A DNA stretch of 64,000 bases from Mesobacillus subterraneus (GTDB lineage: Bacteria; Bacillota; Bacilli; Bacillales; Cytobacillaceae). A model generated the notes under the pieces. It made no database searches. It was not told the origin of the DNA and saw nothing but the letters and a program-made list of their open reading frames with translations. The stretch covers positions 1 to 64,000 of the forward strand of contig NZ_CP129019.1 of the NCBI RefSeq assembly GCF_020524355.2, in the 5' to 3' direction. A program made the position numbers and the translations under genes. Shown here one piece after another: positions 35,682 to 43,487 of the stretch. The first letter of the stretch is position 1. Each line of letters opens with the position of its first letter.

Positions 35682-35847
35682 ATGTTGGCTGTGGCTGAGA
35701 TTAAGTATATCAGACATGAAGTTAACAATAAAGGCTGCGGATATGCAAATGTAGCTAAAAGAATGGGGAAAGATCCAAGGACTATTAAGAAGTATGCGGA
35801 CTTGTGTGAGCGTCAAGTTAAAATGAACAATTTCGCTGATTATTTTT
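35682..35847 (+). pseudogene. istA: IS21 istA N-terminal fragment, copy 3, interrupted
   Basis: ATG after TTAAGGAG. Reads MLAVAEIKYIRHEVNNKGCG and VAKRMGKDPRTIKKYADL, the N-terminal helix-turn-helix of another IstA subgroup. At about 35824 the sequence runs into the end of the intact IS21-family element, and the frame closes inside it. The istB-like gene on the far side (38292 onward, same strand) may belong to the same dead element if most of istA was deleted. Confidence 0.7.
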
Positions 35848-36604
35848 GAACACTTTCTCCAATAAAAATTCTTTGTCTGTTCTTCATTCTATGACTATCG
35901 TCTACGAAGCTTACTATCTCAGCCCGATGAATTAATCTGTCTAAAATAGCTGTTGCTACTCCTACATCTCCAAGCAGTTCTGTCCATTCCTTTGGAGATC
36001 TGTTAGACGTTAGAATAATCGAGGAATGGTTATATAAATCGTTGACCAGCTGAAAGAAGAGGTTGGCTTCCCTTGGATCCATTGCTGCGTACATTAAGTC
36101 GTCAATGATAACTAAATGTGAATCCTTAATCCTTTTTATCCTGGTTTGCGATTTCCGCGTTATGTCCAGCGTTTTTAAGGTGTGAACCAATTCCCCCATG
36201 GAAATAAATGAAACCTTATAGCCCTTTTGAATGGCCTCCAACCCTAAACCGACTGCTAAGTGAGTTTTACCAACACCTGGCGGTCCCAATAGTATTACGT
36301 TGAAAAGCTGTTCAACCCATGCTAATTCCTTCAGTTGGTTGAATTCCTTTCGGCTCAATGACTCTTGCTCTTCCAAGTTAAACGTTTCTAAAGGAGTAAT
36401 ACATGGAAAAGAGGCCAGCTTAAGCCTTTTTTCCATGTTCTTTTCATCTCGTTTTTCCCGTTCATGATCCACCAAAGTTTGAAGGAAGGAAAGGTAGCTG
36501 ACTTGTTCCTTTTCGGCTTTGGCCAGTAGAGCCGGAAGCTCTTTTGAAGCCTCCGAAAGACGGAGGGATACTAGGGCATACTGAAGCTGCTGAAGCTGTT
36601 TCAT
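35840..36604 (-). CDS. istB: IS21-family helper ATPase IstB
   Basis: 254 aa. DnaC-like AAA+ protein: Walker A LLGPPGVGKTHLA (about 106-117), Walker B VIIDDLMYA, sensor region SIILTSNRSPKEW and a C-terminal AILDRLIHRAE. IstB assembles on target DNA and stimulates the IstA transposase. Its ATG overlaps the istA stop (ATGA). Length and motifs are normal. Confidence 0.95.
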   Translation of the reverse strand: MKQLQQLQYALVSLRLSEASKELPALLAKAEKEQVSYLSFLQTLVDHEREKRDEKNMEKRLKLASFPCITPLETFNLEEQESLSRKEFNQLKELAWVEQLFNVILLGPPGVGKTHLAVGLGLEAIQKGYKVSFISMGELVHTLKTLDITRKSQTRIKRIKDSHLVIIDDLMYAAMDPREANLFFQLVNDLYNHSSIILTSNRSPKEWTELLGDVGVATAILDRLIHRAEIVSFVDDSHRMKNRQRIFIGESVQK

Positions 36605-38163
36605 TTGATTCCCTCCATAATTGCGACATATTGGTTAAGTGGACGGTGTTTCGCTTCTGCGCTTAGTAATGGCAATGTCTCCACATCGGCAGATGTTGAT
36701 TGGTATTCAGCGATAGCACTTGGACTGTTCTTGTTCACTTGGCGTTGGCGTTTTAATAACTGGACTACATCTCGGAAATCATTAGCACTATATAGATTCC
36801 TCTCCATACATAACACTAGGGAATCATCTAAAACGTCGACAGCACTCACATCTATGCACTTTTTTATGATGCTTAGCTGGTCACGAACATATCTAGGATA
36901 TTTTCTTTGTAGCTCCTGAATATACATCTTTGCTCTCTCAGGATCGGTGAAGTGGCTGCTTATAGAATCTTTTAATTCTGTAAGTCCCTTGGATCGATCC
37001 CGTTGATGGGAAGTATTACGGATCAACTGACCTTTATCCTGGCTGATTGAATGAACTGCTAAAATCTCTCCAGTATCTTTAACAAAAATGATTAGTTTGT
37101 TTTCCTTACTAGGCTTTAATTGCACTTCGGGGTATTTATGGAAAGTGCCTAGTGGTACTGTATAACGGTTCGAATGAAACAACACTGTGTTGTCCTTCCT
37201 TACACTTCTTGTTATACTTGATTTAATGTTTTGTTTTAAAAGGTTGACCTGTCTCATGTGTTGCTTTTCCAGGAGAAACACATCGGCGGGTCTTCTTTTT
37301 GTTCCATTATGAACTTTTCCATTGCCTGTCCTATCCAACCAGTGCTGGCATTGCTCGTTCCAGGAGTCAATATTGTGATAGATTCTGTGTTGAACGAAGT
37401 TCTTCTTGACGAAGCCTACTACGTTTTCTACTCTGCCCTTACTTTCAGGGTCTGCCTTTCGGCATAAAACTACTTTAAACTCCACCTCGTTGACAAACTG
37501 CTGAAATTCCTCGGTAAGAAGAATATCTCCTTCATTTTCTGCTACTACCAGTAGCCGATCCTGGTCGTACACAATTTCTTTGGAAACTCCGCTAAAAGCA
37601 ATGAACGCTTTTTTATGTGCCTCTACTACGTCCTTAGTCGTAAATGGCCTATTTTGAAACCAAACATACTTAAACCTCGAATGCGCTAGCACAAATACGA
37701 TGAACATGAGTTTGACTGGCTTACCAGCTTTGTTTCTTACAGTCACGAAACCGAAATCTGCTTGTATTTGTTCACCCATTGGTGGATCAGGAATGGCTTC
37801 ATATTCCCGTTTGTTAACCTCTTTAGGGATTGAAAACTCTGCCCGAATATCTTTTACATAATTCCTTACTGTACTTTCTCCAACTTTGAAAGTAGGAAAT
37901 TTTTCTTTCAGCCAATCATATACTTGGGCTGCCGTCATGTCTGGATATTCCCTCAACCAATTTAATATCAACTCTTTATGTATATCTAATTTTTTCGTTC
38001 TAGCCATAGTAGCTGCCGTCCATTCTGCCATTTCATCAGGTGTCTTCTGTAAGTACTTATACACAGTGTTTCTTGATATTTTCATTTTCCTTGCAATAGC
38101 TGAAACGCTGTACTTCTGATTGATCAGTCCTCTAATCTCTATATACATTTCAAACTTATCCAC
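36601..38163 (-). CDS. istA: IS21-family transposase IstA
   Basis: 520 aa. N-terminal helix-turn-helix (YSVSAIARKMKISRNTVYKYL), then the rve-type DDE core with IQADFGFVTV, EIVYDQDRLLVV and the Glu in SKGRVENVVGFVKKNF. The C-terminal part binds the terminal sites. ATG after GAAATGAAGG. Full length and uninterrupted, unlike the other copies in this region. Confidence 0.95.
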   Translation of the reverse strand: MDKFEMYIEIRGLINQKYSVSAIARKMKISRNTVYKYLQKTPDEMAEWTAATMARTKKLDIHKELILNWLREYPDMTAAQVYDWLKEKFPTFKVGESTVRNYVKDIRAEFSIPKEVNKREYEAIPDPPMGEQIQADFGFVTVRNKAGKPVKLMFIVFVLAHSRFKYVWFQNRPFTTKDVVEAHKKAFIAFSGVSKEIVYDQDRLLVVAENEGDILLTEEFQQFVNEVEFKVVLCRKADPESKGRVENVVGFVKKNFVQHRIYHNIDSWNEQCQHWLDRTGNGKVHNGTKRRPADVFLLEKQHMRQVNLLKQNIKSSITRSVRKDNTVLFHSNRYTVPLGTFHKYPEVQLKPSKENKLIIFVKDTGEILAVHSISQDKGQLIRNTSHQRDRSKGLTELKDSISSHFTDPERAKMYIQELQRKYPRYVRDQLSIIKKCIDVSAVDVLDDSLVLCMERNLYSANDFRDVVQLLKRQRQVNKNSPSAIAEYQSTSADVETLPLLSAEAKHRPLNQYVAIMEGIK

Positions 38164-38267
38164 CCTTCATTTCCTCCTGCCTATATCTAAGAAGCTAATA
38201 ATCTATGATATAGCCAAGACTCTCTGTAGTAAATAAGTGTTCATTTTTATTTAGCGGAAACTGTTCA

Positions 38268-38990
38268 CTTTATTCTAGCAGTCACACTGCGATGGCTGAG
38301 CAATATATGGATCAATTGAAAAACCCAGAATACCGGGACTTATCTTTTGAGGACCGATTCTCCATGCTTGTTGATATTGAATGGGGACGTCGGAAAAATG
38401 CCAAGCATGACCGCCTCGTAAAGAGTGCGGATTTCAGAGATAGCCAGGCTTGTATAGAAGATATCGAATACCACAAAGATCGGAAACTAGATAAAACTCA
38501 AATCCTAAGATTATCGACAGGAAGGTACATTCAGGAAAAACACAATATCATTATCAAAGGTGCATCAGGTAATGGAAAGATTTACTTAGGATGTGCGTTC
38601 GGAATCGCTGCCTGTCGTCAGTTTTATAAAGTACAATACATTCGGCTTCCCGACTTACTCGATGAGCTCGCTGTGGCTAGAGGTGAAGACATTTACCGAA
38701 AGGTAATTAAGAAATATACCAAAGTAGATTTACTCATTCTTGATGAATGGCTCCTAACTCCACTAAAAGAAACAGAAGCTCGAGATTTACTAGAGATTAT
38801 TGAGTCCCGATATCAAACTGCCTCCACTATATTCTGTTCCCAGTTTGATCCTCGTGGATGGCATGAAAAGATTGGTGAAGGCACACTGGCAGACGCCATT
38901 CTTGATCGCATTGTACATGATTCCTATCACATCATGGTGGATGGAGATATTTCAATGCGTGAACGCCGTGGATTGGTGGGATCTTCATGA
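38268..38990 (+). pseudogene. istB: IstB-like ATPase, N-truncated, Walker A changed
   Basis: From the ATG at 38292 the frame codes for 232 aa (MAEQYMDQLKNPEYRDLSFE). Family members usually have about 15 more residues in front (LRLTAMAEQY), and readable codons (SSSHTAMAEQY) continue back to the edge of the intact IS. The Walker A reads GASGNGKIYLG, with Ile in place of the essential Thr/Ser after Lys. Walker B is LLILDEW. Truncation by the IS21 insertion and the changed P-loop suggest an inactive remnant. Confidence 0.75.
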
Positions 38991-39190
38991 TTCCTATAGA
39001 AGTAGAGAACCGTATTGCCAAGTATTTTTTTCATCATTTTCTTCCTGAAGAGGTAATGGAACAGCTCATAGACTTGCTTTTACCACTATGTTTGGAAGCG
39101 GCTGAAGAGGAGGATTTAGACAAAGATGAACTTGTACGACAAGCTGTTCTAATGCTTGAAGCCAGATTAGAGGGGAAAAGCTTTAAATAA
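38987..39190 (+). CDS. Small acidic protein linked to IS21 (third ORF)
   Basis: 67 aa, ATG overlapping the istB stop (ATGA), so translationally coupled. Helical and acidic (CLEAAEEEDLDKDELVRQAV). Its C-terminal half is found again as a decayed copy at 34611-34732 at the 3' end of another dead IS21 element, and both copies are followed by a strong hairpin. It therefore seems to be a regular passenger or accessory gene of this IS21 subgroup. Function unknown. Confidence 0.65.
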   Translation: MIPIEVENRIAKYFFHHFLPEEVMEQLIDLLLPLCLEAAEEEDLDKDELVRQAVLMLEARLEGKSFK

Positions 39191-39196
39191 CAAACG

Positions 39197-39228
39197 CAGC
39201 CATCGAAGGGATCTAGCTTCGATGGCTG
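39197..39228 (+). terminator. Terminator after IS21 third ORF
   Basis: A perfect 12-bp stem (CAGCCATCGAAG / CTTCGATGGCTG) with an 8-nt loop, 6 nt after the stop codon. T-tract weak (TCTTC). Confidence 0.75.
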
Positions 39229-39329
39229 TCTTCAAAGGATAATCGAGGCTTTAGCTCTAATATCCCGATTAAGTGGCTTTCTTGTGCGAAACGTCCCCCT
39301 CTTTCCTCCTGCACTCCTCAAATGGACCT

Positions 39330-39572
39330 CTATATGGCAGCGGTGGATCAATTTGATGGCAGAAGTGGACCAGAAAGATGTCAATAGTGGAACAATCGCA
39401 TGGCTGTAGTCAGCTGATTACGGCCAATGAAATGTACCACCAATGACATTCTATTTACCACCTAATGACAAGAAATGTACCAGCAACTGCCAAGCTGATT
39501 ACCACTATGCCTTCTGTATAAATAATGAGCACACCTTCGGGTGTGTCATTATTTATCAGGAGGTATTTTTGT
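39330..39572 (+). repeat. IS21 terminal sites of two abutting copies and leader hairpin
   Basis: 39330-39400 holds repeats such as GGTGGATCAATTTGATGGCA, AGTGGACCAGAAAGATG and AGTGGAACAATCGCATGG, the right end of copy 3. 39420-39500 holds TGTACCACCAATGACA, TTACCACCTAATGACA and TGTACCAGCAACTGCC, the left end of copy 4. A UUCG-capped hairpin follows (AATAATGAGCACACC / GGTGTGTCATTATT, about 39519-39553), directly before the istA ribosome site CAGGAGG. Confidence 0.6.
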
Positions 39573-39960
39573 ATGATTCATTATCGAAAGATATTGGAAT
39601 TAAACGATGAGGGCATCAGCCTTAGAGGTATCGCCTCAAGTTCTGGTCACTCTCGTCAAAAAGTAACAGAGATCATCGGACTTGCCGAGAAGAAAGGGTT
39701 AGTCTGTCCGTTAGAGGAAGAAATGACGGATAAATGGATTGAGGAATTTCTTTATCCTGAGAAGACATTGTAGACTTCAGGTCGACACCCTTTGAATTTT
39801 GACTATATTCATGAAGAGTTGGCAAAGCCAAATGTGACACTTTCACTTCTCCACCATGAATATGAAGCTGAATGTAGAGCCAATCTGTCATTCTCCTCTT
39901 TTGAGTTATTCTTCTGCCTTTCATCGATCCTTTTTCTATGAGTATTTCTCCATCCATAAA
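39573..39960 (+). pseudogene. istA: IS21 istA N-terminal fragment, copy 4
   Basis: ATG after CAGGAGGTA. Reads MIHYRKILELNDEGISLRGI and EEEMTDKWIEEFLYPEKTL, then a TAG, then continues FDYIHEELAKPNVTLSLLH and HEYEAECRAN before a frameshift. Homologous to copy 2 at 35270. The remainder of the transposase is absent. Confidence 0.8.
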
Positions 39961-40063
39961 GTAAACACATTCCTCCGTTTCTATTTATTGATTTCTGAGA
40001 ATTCTCTCCTTTTATTTGGCTTTTACCTTTATGAATTTTCTTATATATAAATCGTCTGGAGGT

Positions 40064-40745
40064 TTGTCTAAGTCTGTAAAGGTTGTAAGTATCGGTTTGA
40101 AAGGGCTTGAGGGTTATCGAGTTGATATTGAGGTTCAGGTGAAGGAAATTCGAGTCGATCGTGATTGTCTGGCTGCCTGATCCTTCGGTGAAGGAGTCGA
40201 AGGAGAGGGTGACGGCGGCACTGCATACAATGGGATTTCCGCTTGTGGATAAGAAGGTGATCATTAACCTGTCGCCGGCGGAGCAGAAAAAGAATGGGCC
40301 ATTGTTCGACCTCGCGATTGTTATTGGCATCCTTAAGATGGTGGGTTTATACAGAATCCAATCCCAATGGATGCTGGTTTTATCGGTGCGTTATCTCTGG
40401 ATGGGACAGTCCATCCTAGAGGAAATGATTGCGGCTATTTTGGCAGCCAGGAAGCTGTGGTTAAAGCGGCTGGTCCTGCCTTTTGATGCGACAATACCGA
40501 GAATTGAAATACATGACTTGAAACTTGTCTATGTTGAAACCTTGCTGGATATGATGAATCTTTTAGCGGGACAGCAGTTACTGCCTTTGCTGGTGGAAAT
40601 GATTGAGTAATTAATGGTGGCCACAAGCGATTTCAATCAGATTATTGGCCACGATTTTTCCAATCATTCGCTTGAGATTGCTGCAAGCGGTGGTCATTAT
40701 GTACTAATGGATGGTCCTCCTGGCTGCGGAAAGAGTCTTTTGGCT
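40064..40745 (+). pseudogene. comM: Decayed ComM/YifB-type Mg-chelatase-like ATPase
   Basis: Fragments in order: KVVSIGLKGLEGYRVDIEV (frame 1), a break, LPDPSVKESKERVTAALHTM and LSPAEQKKNGPLFDLAIVIG (frame 2), then degenerate ELLA-type sequence. From about 40614 it reads FNQIIGHDFSNHSLEIAASG and a P-loop, GGHYVLMDGPPGCGKSLLAE. These are signatures of the YifB/ComM family, a hexameric helicase-like ATPase that promotes branch migration during transformation in other bacteria. Several frameshifts and loss of the C-terminal half make it a pseudogene. A RAYT fragment follows at the break. Confidence 0.85.
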
Positions 40746-41010
40746 GAGACATTCCGAGCGATCCAATCATGATGAATGCCTTGAAGATATCTATCGTAGG
40801 CGGAAATTGATAGATGAACAGGCACGGCAAGAAATTAAAAAGTTGCTCGGCGTGATTAGCATTGCTCCGGTGAAAAGCCTACCCGGATGGCAGAGGGGTC
40901 AATATCCCATGCAAGTCAAAACTATTGAAGGCATCACCCTCCGACAGGCAGCCTGGATCTTGGGCGTATACAAGGATTTAGTGCATAGGGAAGGTTCTCG
41001 TTTCAACTGA
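40745..41010 (+). pseudogene. RAYT-type transposase C-terminal fragment
   Basis: Readable frame RRRKLIDEQARQEIKKLLGV, ISIAPVKSLPGWQRG and VKTIEGITLRQAAWILGVYK, ending at TGA 41010. The ending pattern (VKxIEGxxxRQAARILGxxxxLV) is typical of REP-associated tyrosine transposases of Bacillaceae. The catalytic HUH part is absent. A REP-like unit sits 70 nt downstream, as expected for this family. Confidence 0.6.
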
Positions 41011-41067
41011 AAAGTAAAACTACCTTAACATTTGGACAATATGAACAGTTTTATGTCTCTCATTCCT

Positions 41068-41105
41068 CTTTGAGACGTCAAGAACCGTCCCTATGTCTCC
41101 GTAGG
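41068..41105 (-). repeat. REP-like palindrome unit, copy 2
   Basis: AAGAACCGTCCCTATGTCTC (41080-41099) is the inverted near-copy of 33767-33786, and GAGAC at 41072 pairs with GTCTC at 41095 to form a hairpin. The two copies bracket the whole 7.3-kb block of dead mobile DNA. Confidence 0.65.
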
Positions 41106-41318
41106 ATAAATTGATTCTTGAAAAAGTTAATGAAAAACAAGTGATTACTATATGTCTATTACTGAAGGTTTTGCTGTTTACTGGCAAATCCTTTTTTTTG
41201 CTGGAAATTAGTGAAAATTCAATAATATCTCCATTCGACAATTTACACCGCTTGCTAATCCAAAAGTCCTAAATTAAGATAGAGTTGTAGTGTAAAAAAT
41301 ATACAAAAGGGGAATTAT

Positions 41319-42869
41319 ATGTCGTATTTAATAAGAGAATTAAGATTCTATCTCTTTTGGTTTAGATGGGTCTCTCTTTTGGTCGGCTTTTTACTCTATT
41401 TCCACTTCAATACATACAATCTGGTAATTGCTTTGGTTATGCTTGCTATGAATACTCTCTGTACCATTGTATTCGTATTCAATAAGCATAGTATTGTAGC
41501 CTTGTTCATGATTTTTGGGGACATGATCTTTAATCTGTTTTTGATATATAGTACTGGAGGGTCAAGAAGTCCGTTCATCATTTATTCTTTTACAACTCTG
41601 GTGTGGCTAGGGACTTATTTGGACAAGCGTTGGTTTTCAATTTTCGCTGGTATTTATTTAACAGCAGCAAATGCTGTTATATGGATGCATCATCCCTATT
41701 GGAAAGGGGTAGCTGAATTTTCCCTGATATTTTTATTGGTTATTAATCTTTTCCTGGTTTTGTACTATTTTCGAAGTTTCATTAAACAGAAGTATAAAAA
41801 GTTGTTCATGACTGTTAAATTATTCAATAGCCTGTCTGAGGAAGAGGATATTTTTAGACTAAGTAAAAAAATTGAAAGTGTAGTGAAAAAGATCTATTCA
41901 TCAGATAAAGTTTATTTCTGCTGGTATTCATATCAGCATGTTGATGACCAGTGGGAGTATTACCTCATCAAGGCTAGGTTGATAGAAGAGGGGATGCATC
42001 TGAAAGGGAAACCTACTTTTGTAAAGTTGACGAATTCAACAGGCCAAATGGAACAGTATTTTTATTTTCCCATCCGCAGCCGGAAAGAATCTTTTGCTGG
42101 TGTATTGATCCATTCTCCTAGAAGGGATATTAGGAAAAGATTTAATTATATCTATTTGTACTTGATAGAGGCTTTTGTTTCTAACCATGTAACTCAATTA
42201 AAAAGGAGCAGTGAGATAGAAACTTCAATCCGTACTGAAACCAAAAGCAAAATTGCCCAGGATATTCATGATGGTCTTGCTCAACAGCTCTTCTACTTGT
42301 CAACACAGGTTTTTTTAATGAAAAAAAGTGTCATGGAACGCGAGGAACCAACCCTTGATGAAATGGTAAAGTCGCTAGAACAGCAAATTAAAGAATGCCA
42401 TACGGAAGTAAGGAAATATATCAAAGAGTTGAAGGATGAAGGTCAGGGGCACCAATTAATTGAAGCCATTCAAAGCTTAATAAGCAGGATTACCCAAAAA
42501 CATAAGTTATATATAACATTAAATGTTACTGGTATATTACCTGAAGGTTATTATGAAATGGAGCATGCTGCTTATCGGTTGATTGAAGAGGCACTTAATA
42601 ATATAGTCAAGCATGCTCAGGCCAGGAAGGCTTCCATCACAATTGATATCACGACTATTCAATGGACTTTAAAGCTAGAAGATGATGGCATTGGTATTGA
42701 TGTGATGGATGGAAGCCGCAAAAAAGGTTACGGATTGCGGGGTATGGAGGAAAGAATAAATGAATTGGGCGGCCATTTCTCGATAGAATCTGCTCCATTG
42801 GGGGGGCACCCATATAACCGCGATTATACCGAAAGAGAGGAGGCGGGCTTATGGTTAAGGTATTGCTAG
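41319..42869 (+). CDS. NarL-type sensor histidine kinase, frameshifted end
   Basis: 516 aa as read. N-terminal half has five or six transmembrane helices (about 10-155). Dimerisation and phosphoacceptor box IAQDIHDGLAQQLFYLSTQV (His about 326), HATPase with N-box LIEEALNNIVKHAQA, G1 LEDDGIGID and G2 GYGLRGMEERI. The end is abnormal: after ESAP a seven-G run (42800-42806) throws the frame into PYNRDYTEREEAG. Removing one G gives LGGTHITAIIPKERRRAYG and a stop at 42858, the standard end of this domain, which would overlap the regulator start by 8 nt. Confidence 0.88.
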   Translation: MSYLIRELRFYLFWFRWVSLLVGFLLYFHFNTYNLVIALVMLAMNTLCTIVFVFNKHSIVALFMIFGDMIFNLFLIYSTGGSRSPFIIYSFTTLVWLGTYLDKRWFSIFAGIYLTAANAVIWMHHPYWKGVAEFSLIFLLVINLFLVLYYFRSFIKQKYKKLFMTVKLFNSLSEEEDIFRLSKKIESVVKKIYSSDKVYFCWYSYQHVDDQWEYYLIKARLIEEGMHLKGKPTFVKLTNSTGQMEQYFYFPIRSRKESFAGVLIHSPRRDIRKRFNYIYLYLIEAFVSNHVTQLKRSSEIETSIRTETKSKIAQDIHDGLAQQLFYLSTQVFLMKKSVMEREEPTLDEMVKSLEQQIKECHTEVRKYIKELKDEGQGHQLIEAIQSLISRITQKHKLYITLNVTGILPEGYYEMEHAAYRLIEEALNNIVKHAQARKASITIDITTIQWTLKLEDDGIGIDVMDGSRKKGYGLRGMEERINELGGHFSIESAPLGGHPYNRDYTEREEAGLWLRYC

Positions 42870-43471
42870 CGGACGATCATCAAATAGTGAAGAATGGATT
42901 GGGACTTATCTTAGCTCATGAAGGTTTTGAAATTGTCGGAGATGTTTCTAATGGTGATACCTTGATCACCAAGGCATTGAAAGTTCTGCCTGATGTCATA
43001 ATTTCAGATTTGAGAATGCCTGGAAAAAGCATATTAAAGAACTGTCCTGAAATAAAGCAGAAGATGCCGCAGGTCAAAGTAATAGTACTGACGGCTTTTG
43101 AGGAGAGTGAAGAAATCTATCAGGCTATGGAAGCAGGAATCGATGGTTATATACTTAAAAACACAGATCCTGAAGAAATCATTAAAATGGTCCAAATGGT
43201 CATGATGGGATATTCCTGCTTTCAGCCCAAAGTTCGCAAGCCTATGGAGAATATGTCATTGAAAGATTTTGGGTTAACAGAACGTGAGAGGGAGGTTTTT
43301 GAGCTTATCATTGAAAACTGTAGCAACTTAGAAATCGCGCAAAAACTGTTTATTTCAGAACCAACCGTAAAAACCCACGTAAGCAGTATATTGCGAAAAA
43401 CAGGTCAAGCGAACAGATCCCAAGCTGTTATCCATGCCTTGAAACTGGGCTATTTAAAAGTGCATTCATAA
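42851..43471 (+). CDS. NarL/LuxR-family response regulator
   Basis: 206 aa, ATG with GAGAGGAGGCGG upstream inside the kinase gene. Receiver domain 1-120 (LLADDHQIVKNGLG with acidic pocket, phospho-Asp in VIISDLRMPGK, LTAFEES, Lys in GYILKNTD) and a LuxR-type HTH at about 140-206 (LTEREREVFELIIENCSNLEIA, TVKTHVSSILRKTG). Cognate partner of the kinase gene, which it overlaps. Target genes are not evident; the adjacent HD-GYP-like gene is a candidate. Confidence 0.93.
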   Translation: MVKVLLADDHQIVKNGLGLILAHEGFEIVGDVSNGDTLITKALKVLPDVIISDLRMPGKSILKNCPEIKQKMPQVKVIVLTAFEESEEIYQAMEAGIDGYILKNTDPEEIIKMVQMVMMGYSCFQPKVRKPMENMSLKDFGLTEREREVFELIIENCSNLEIAQKLFISEPTVKTHVSSILRKTGQANRSQAVIHALKLGYLKVHS

Positions 43472-43487
43472 TACTGGAGGGGTTAAA

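Larger units (their letters stand above)
35824..38267 (-). mobile_element. Complete IS21-family insertion sequence
   Basis: About 2.44 kb, holding istA and istB with the usual 4-nt overlap. Imperfect terminal inverted repeats: TGAACAATTTCGCTGATTA at the left and, on the opposite strand at the right, TGAACAGTTTCCGCTAAAT, each followed by a second TGAACACTT box. Ends are TG...CA. Both genes are full length with intact motifs, so it may still be active. I could not identify a clean target-site duplication. Confidence 0.85.

Noticed and set aside
35816-38275. Target-site duplication flanking the intact IS21 element
   Set aside because: Left flank TTAAAA and right flank CTTTAT give no direct repeat of 4-8 bp that I can defend.
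39809-40330. 173-codon minus-strand frame
   Set aside because: Covers the istA remnant and the comM pseudogene, both recognised on the plus strand; Ser/Arg-rich shadow without homology I recognise.
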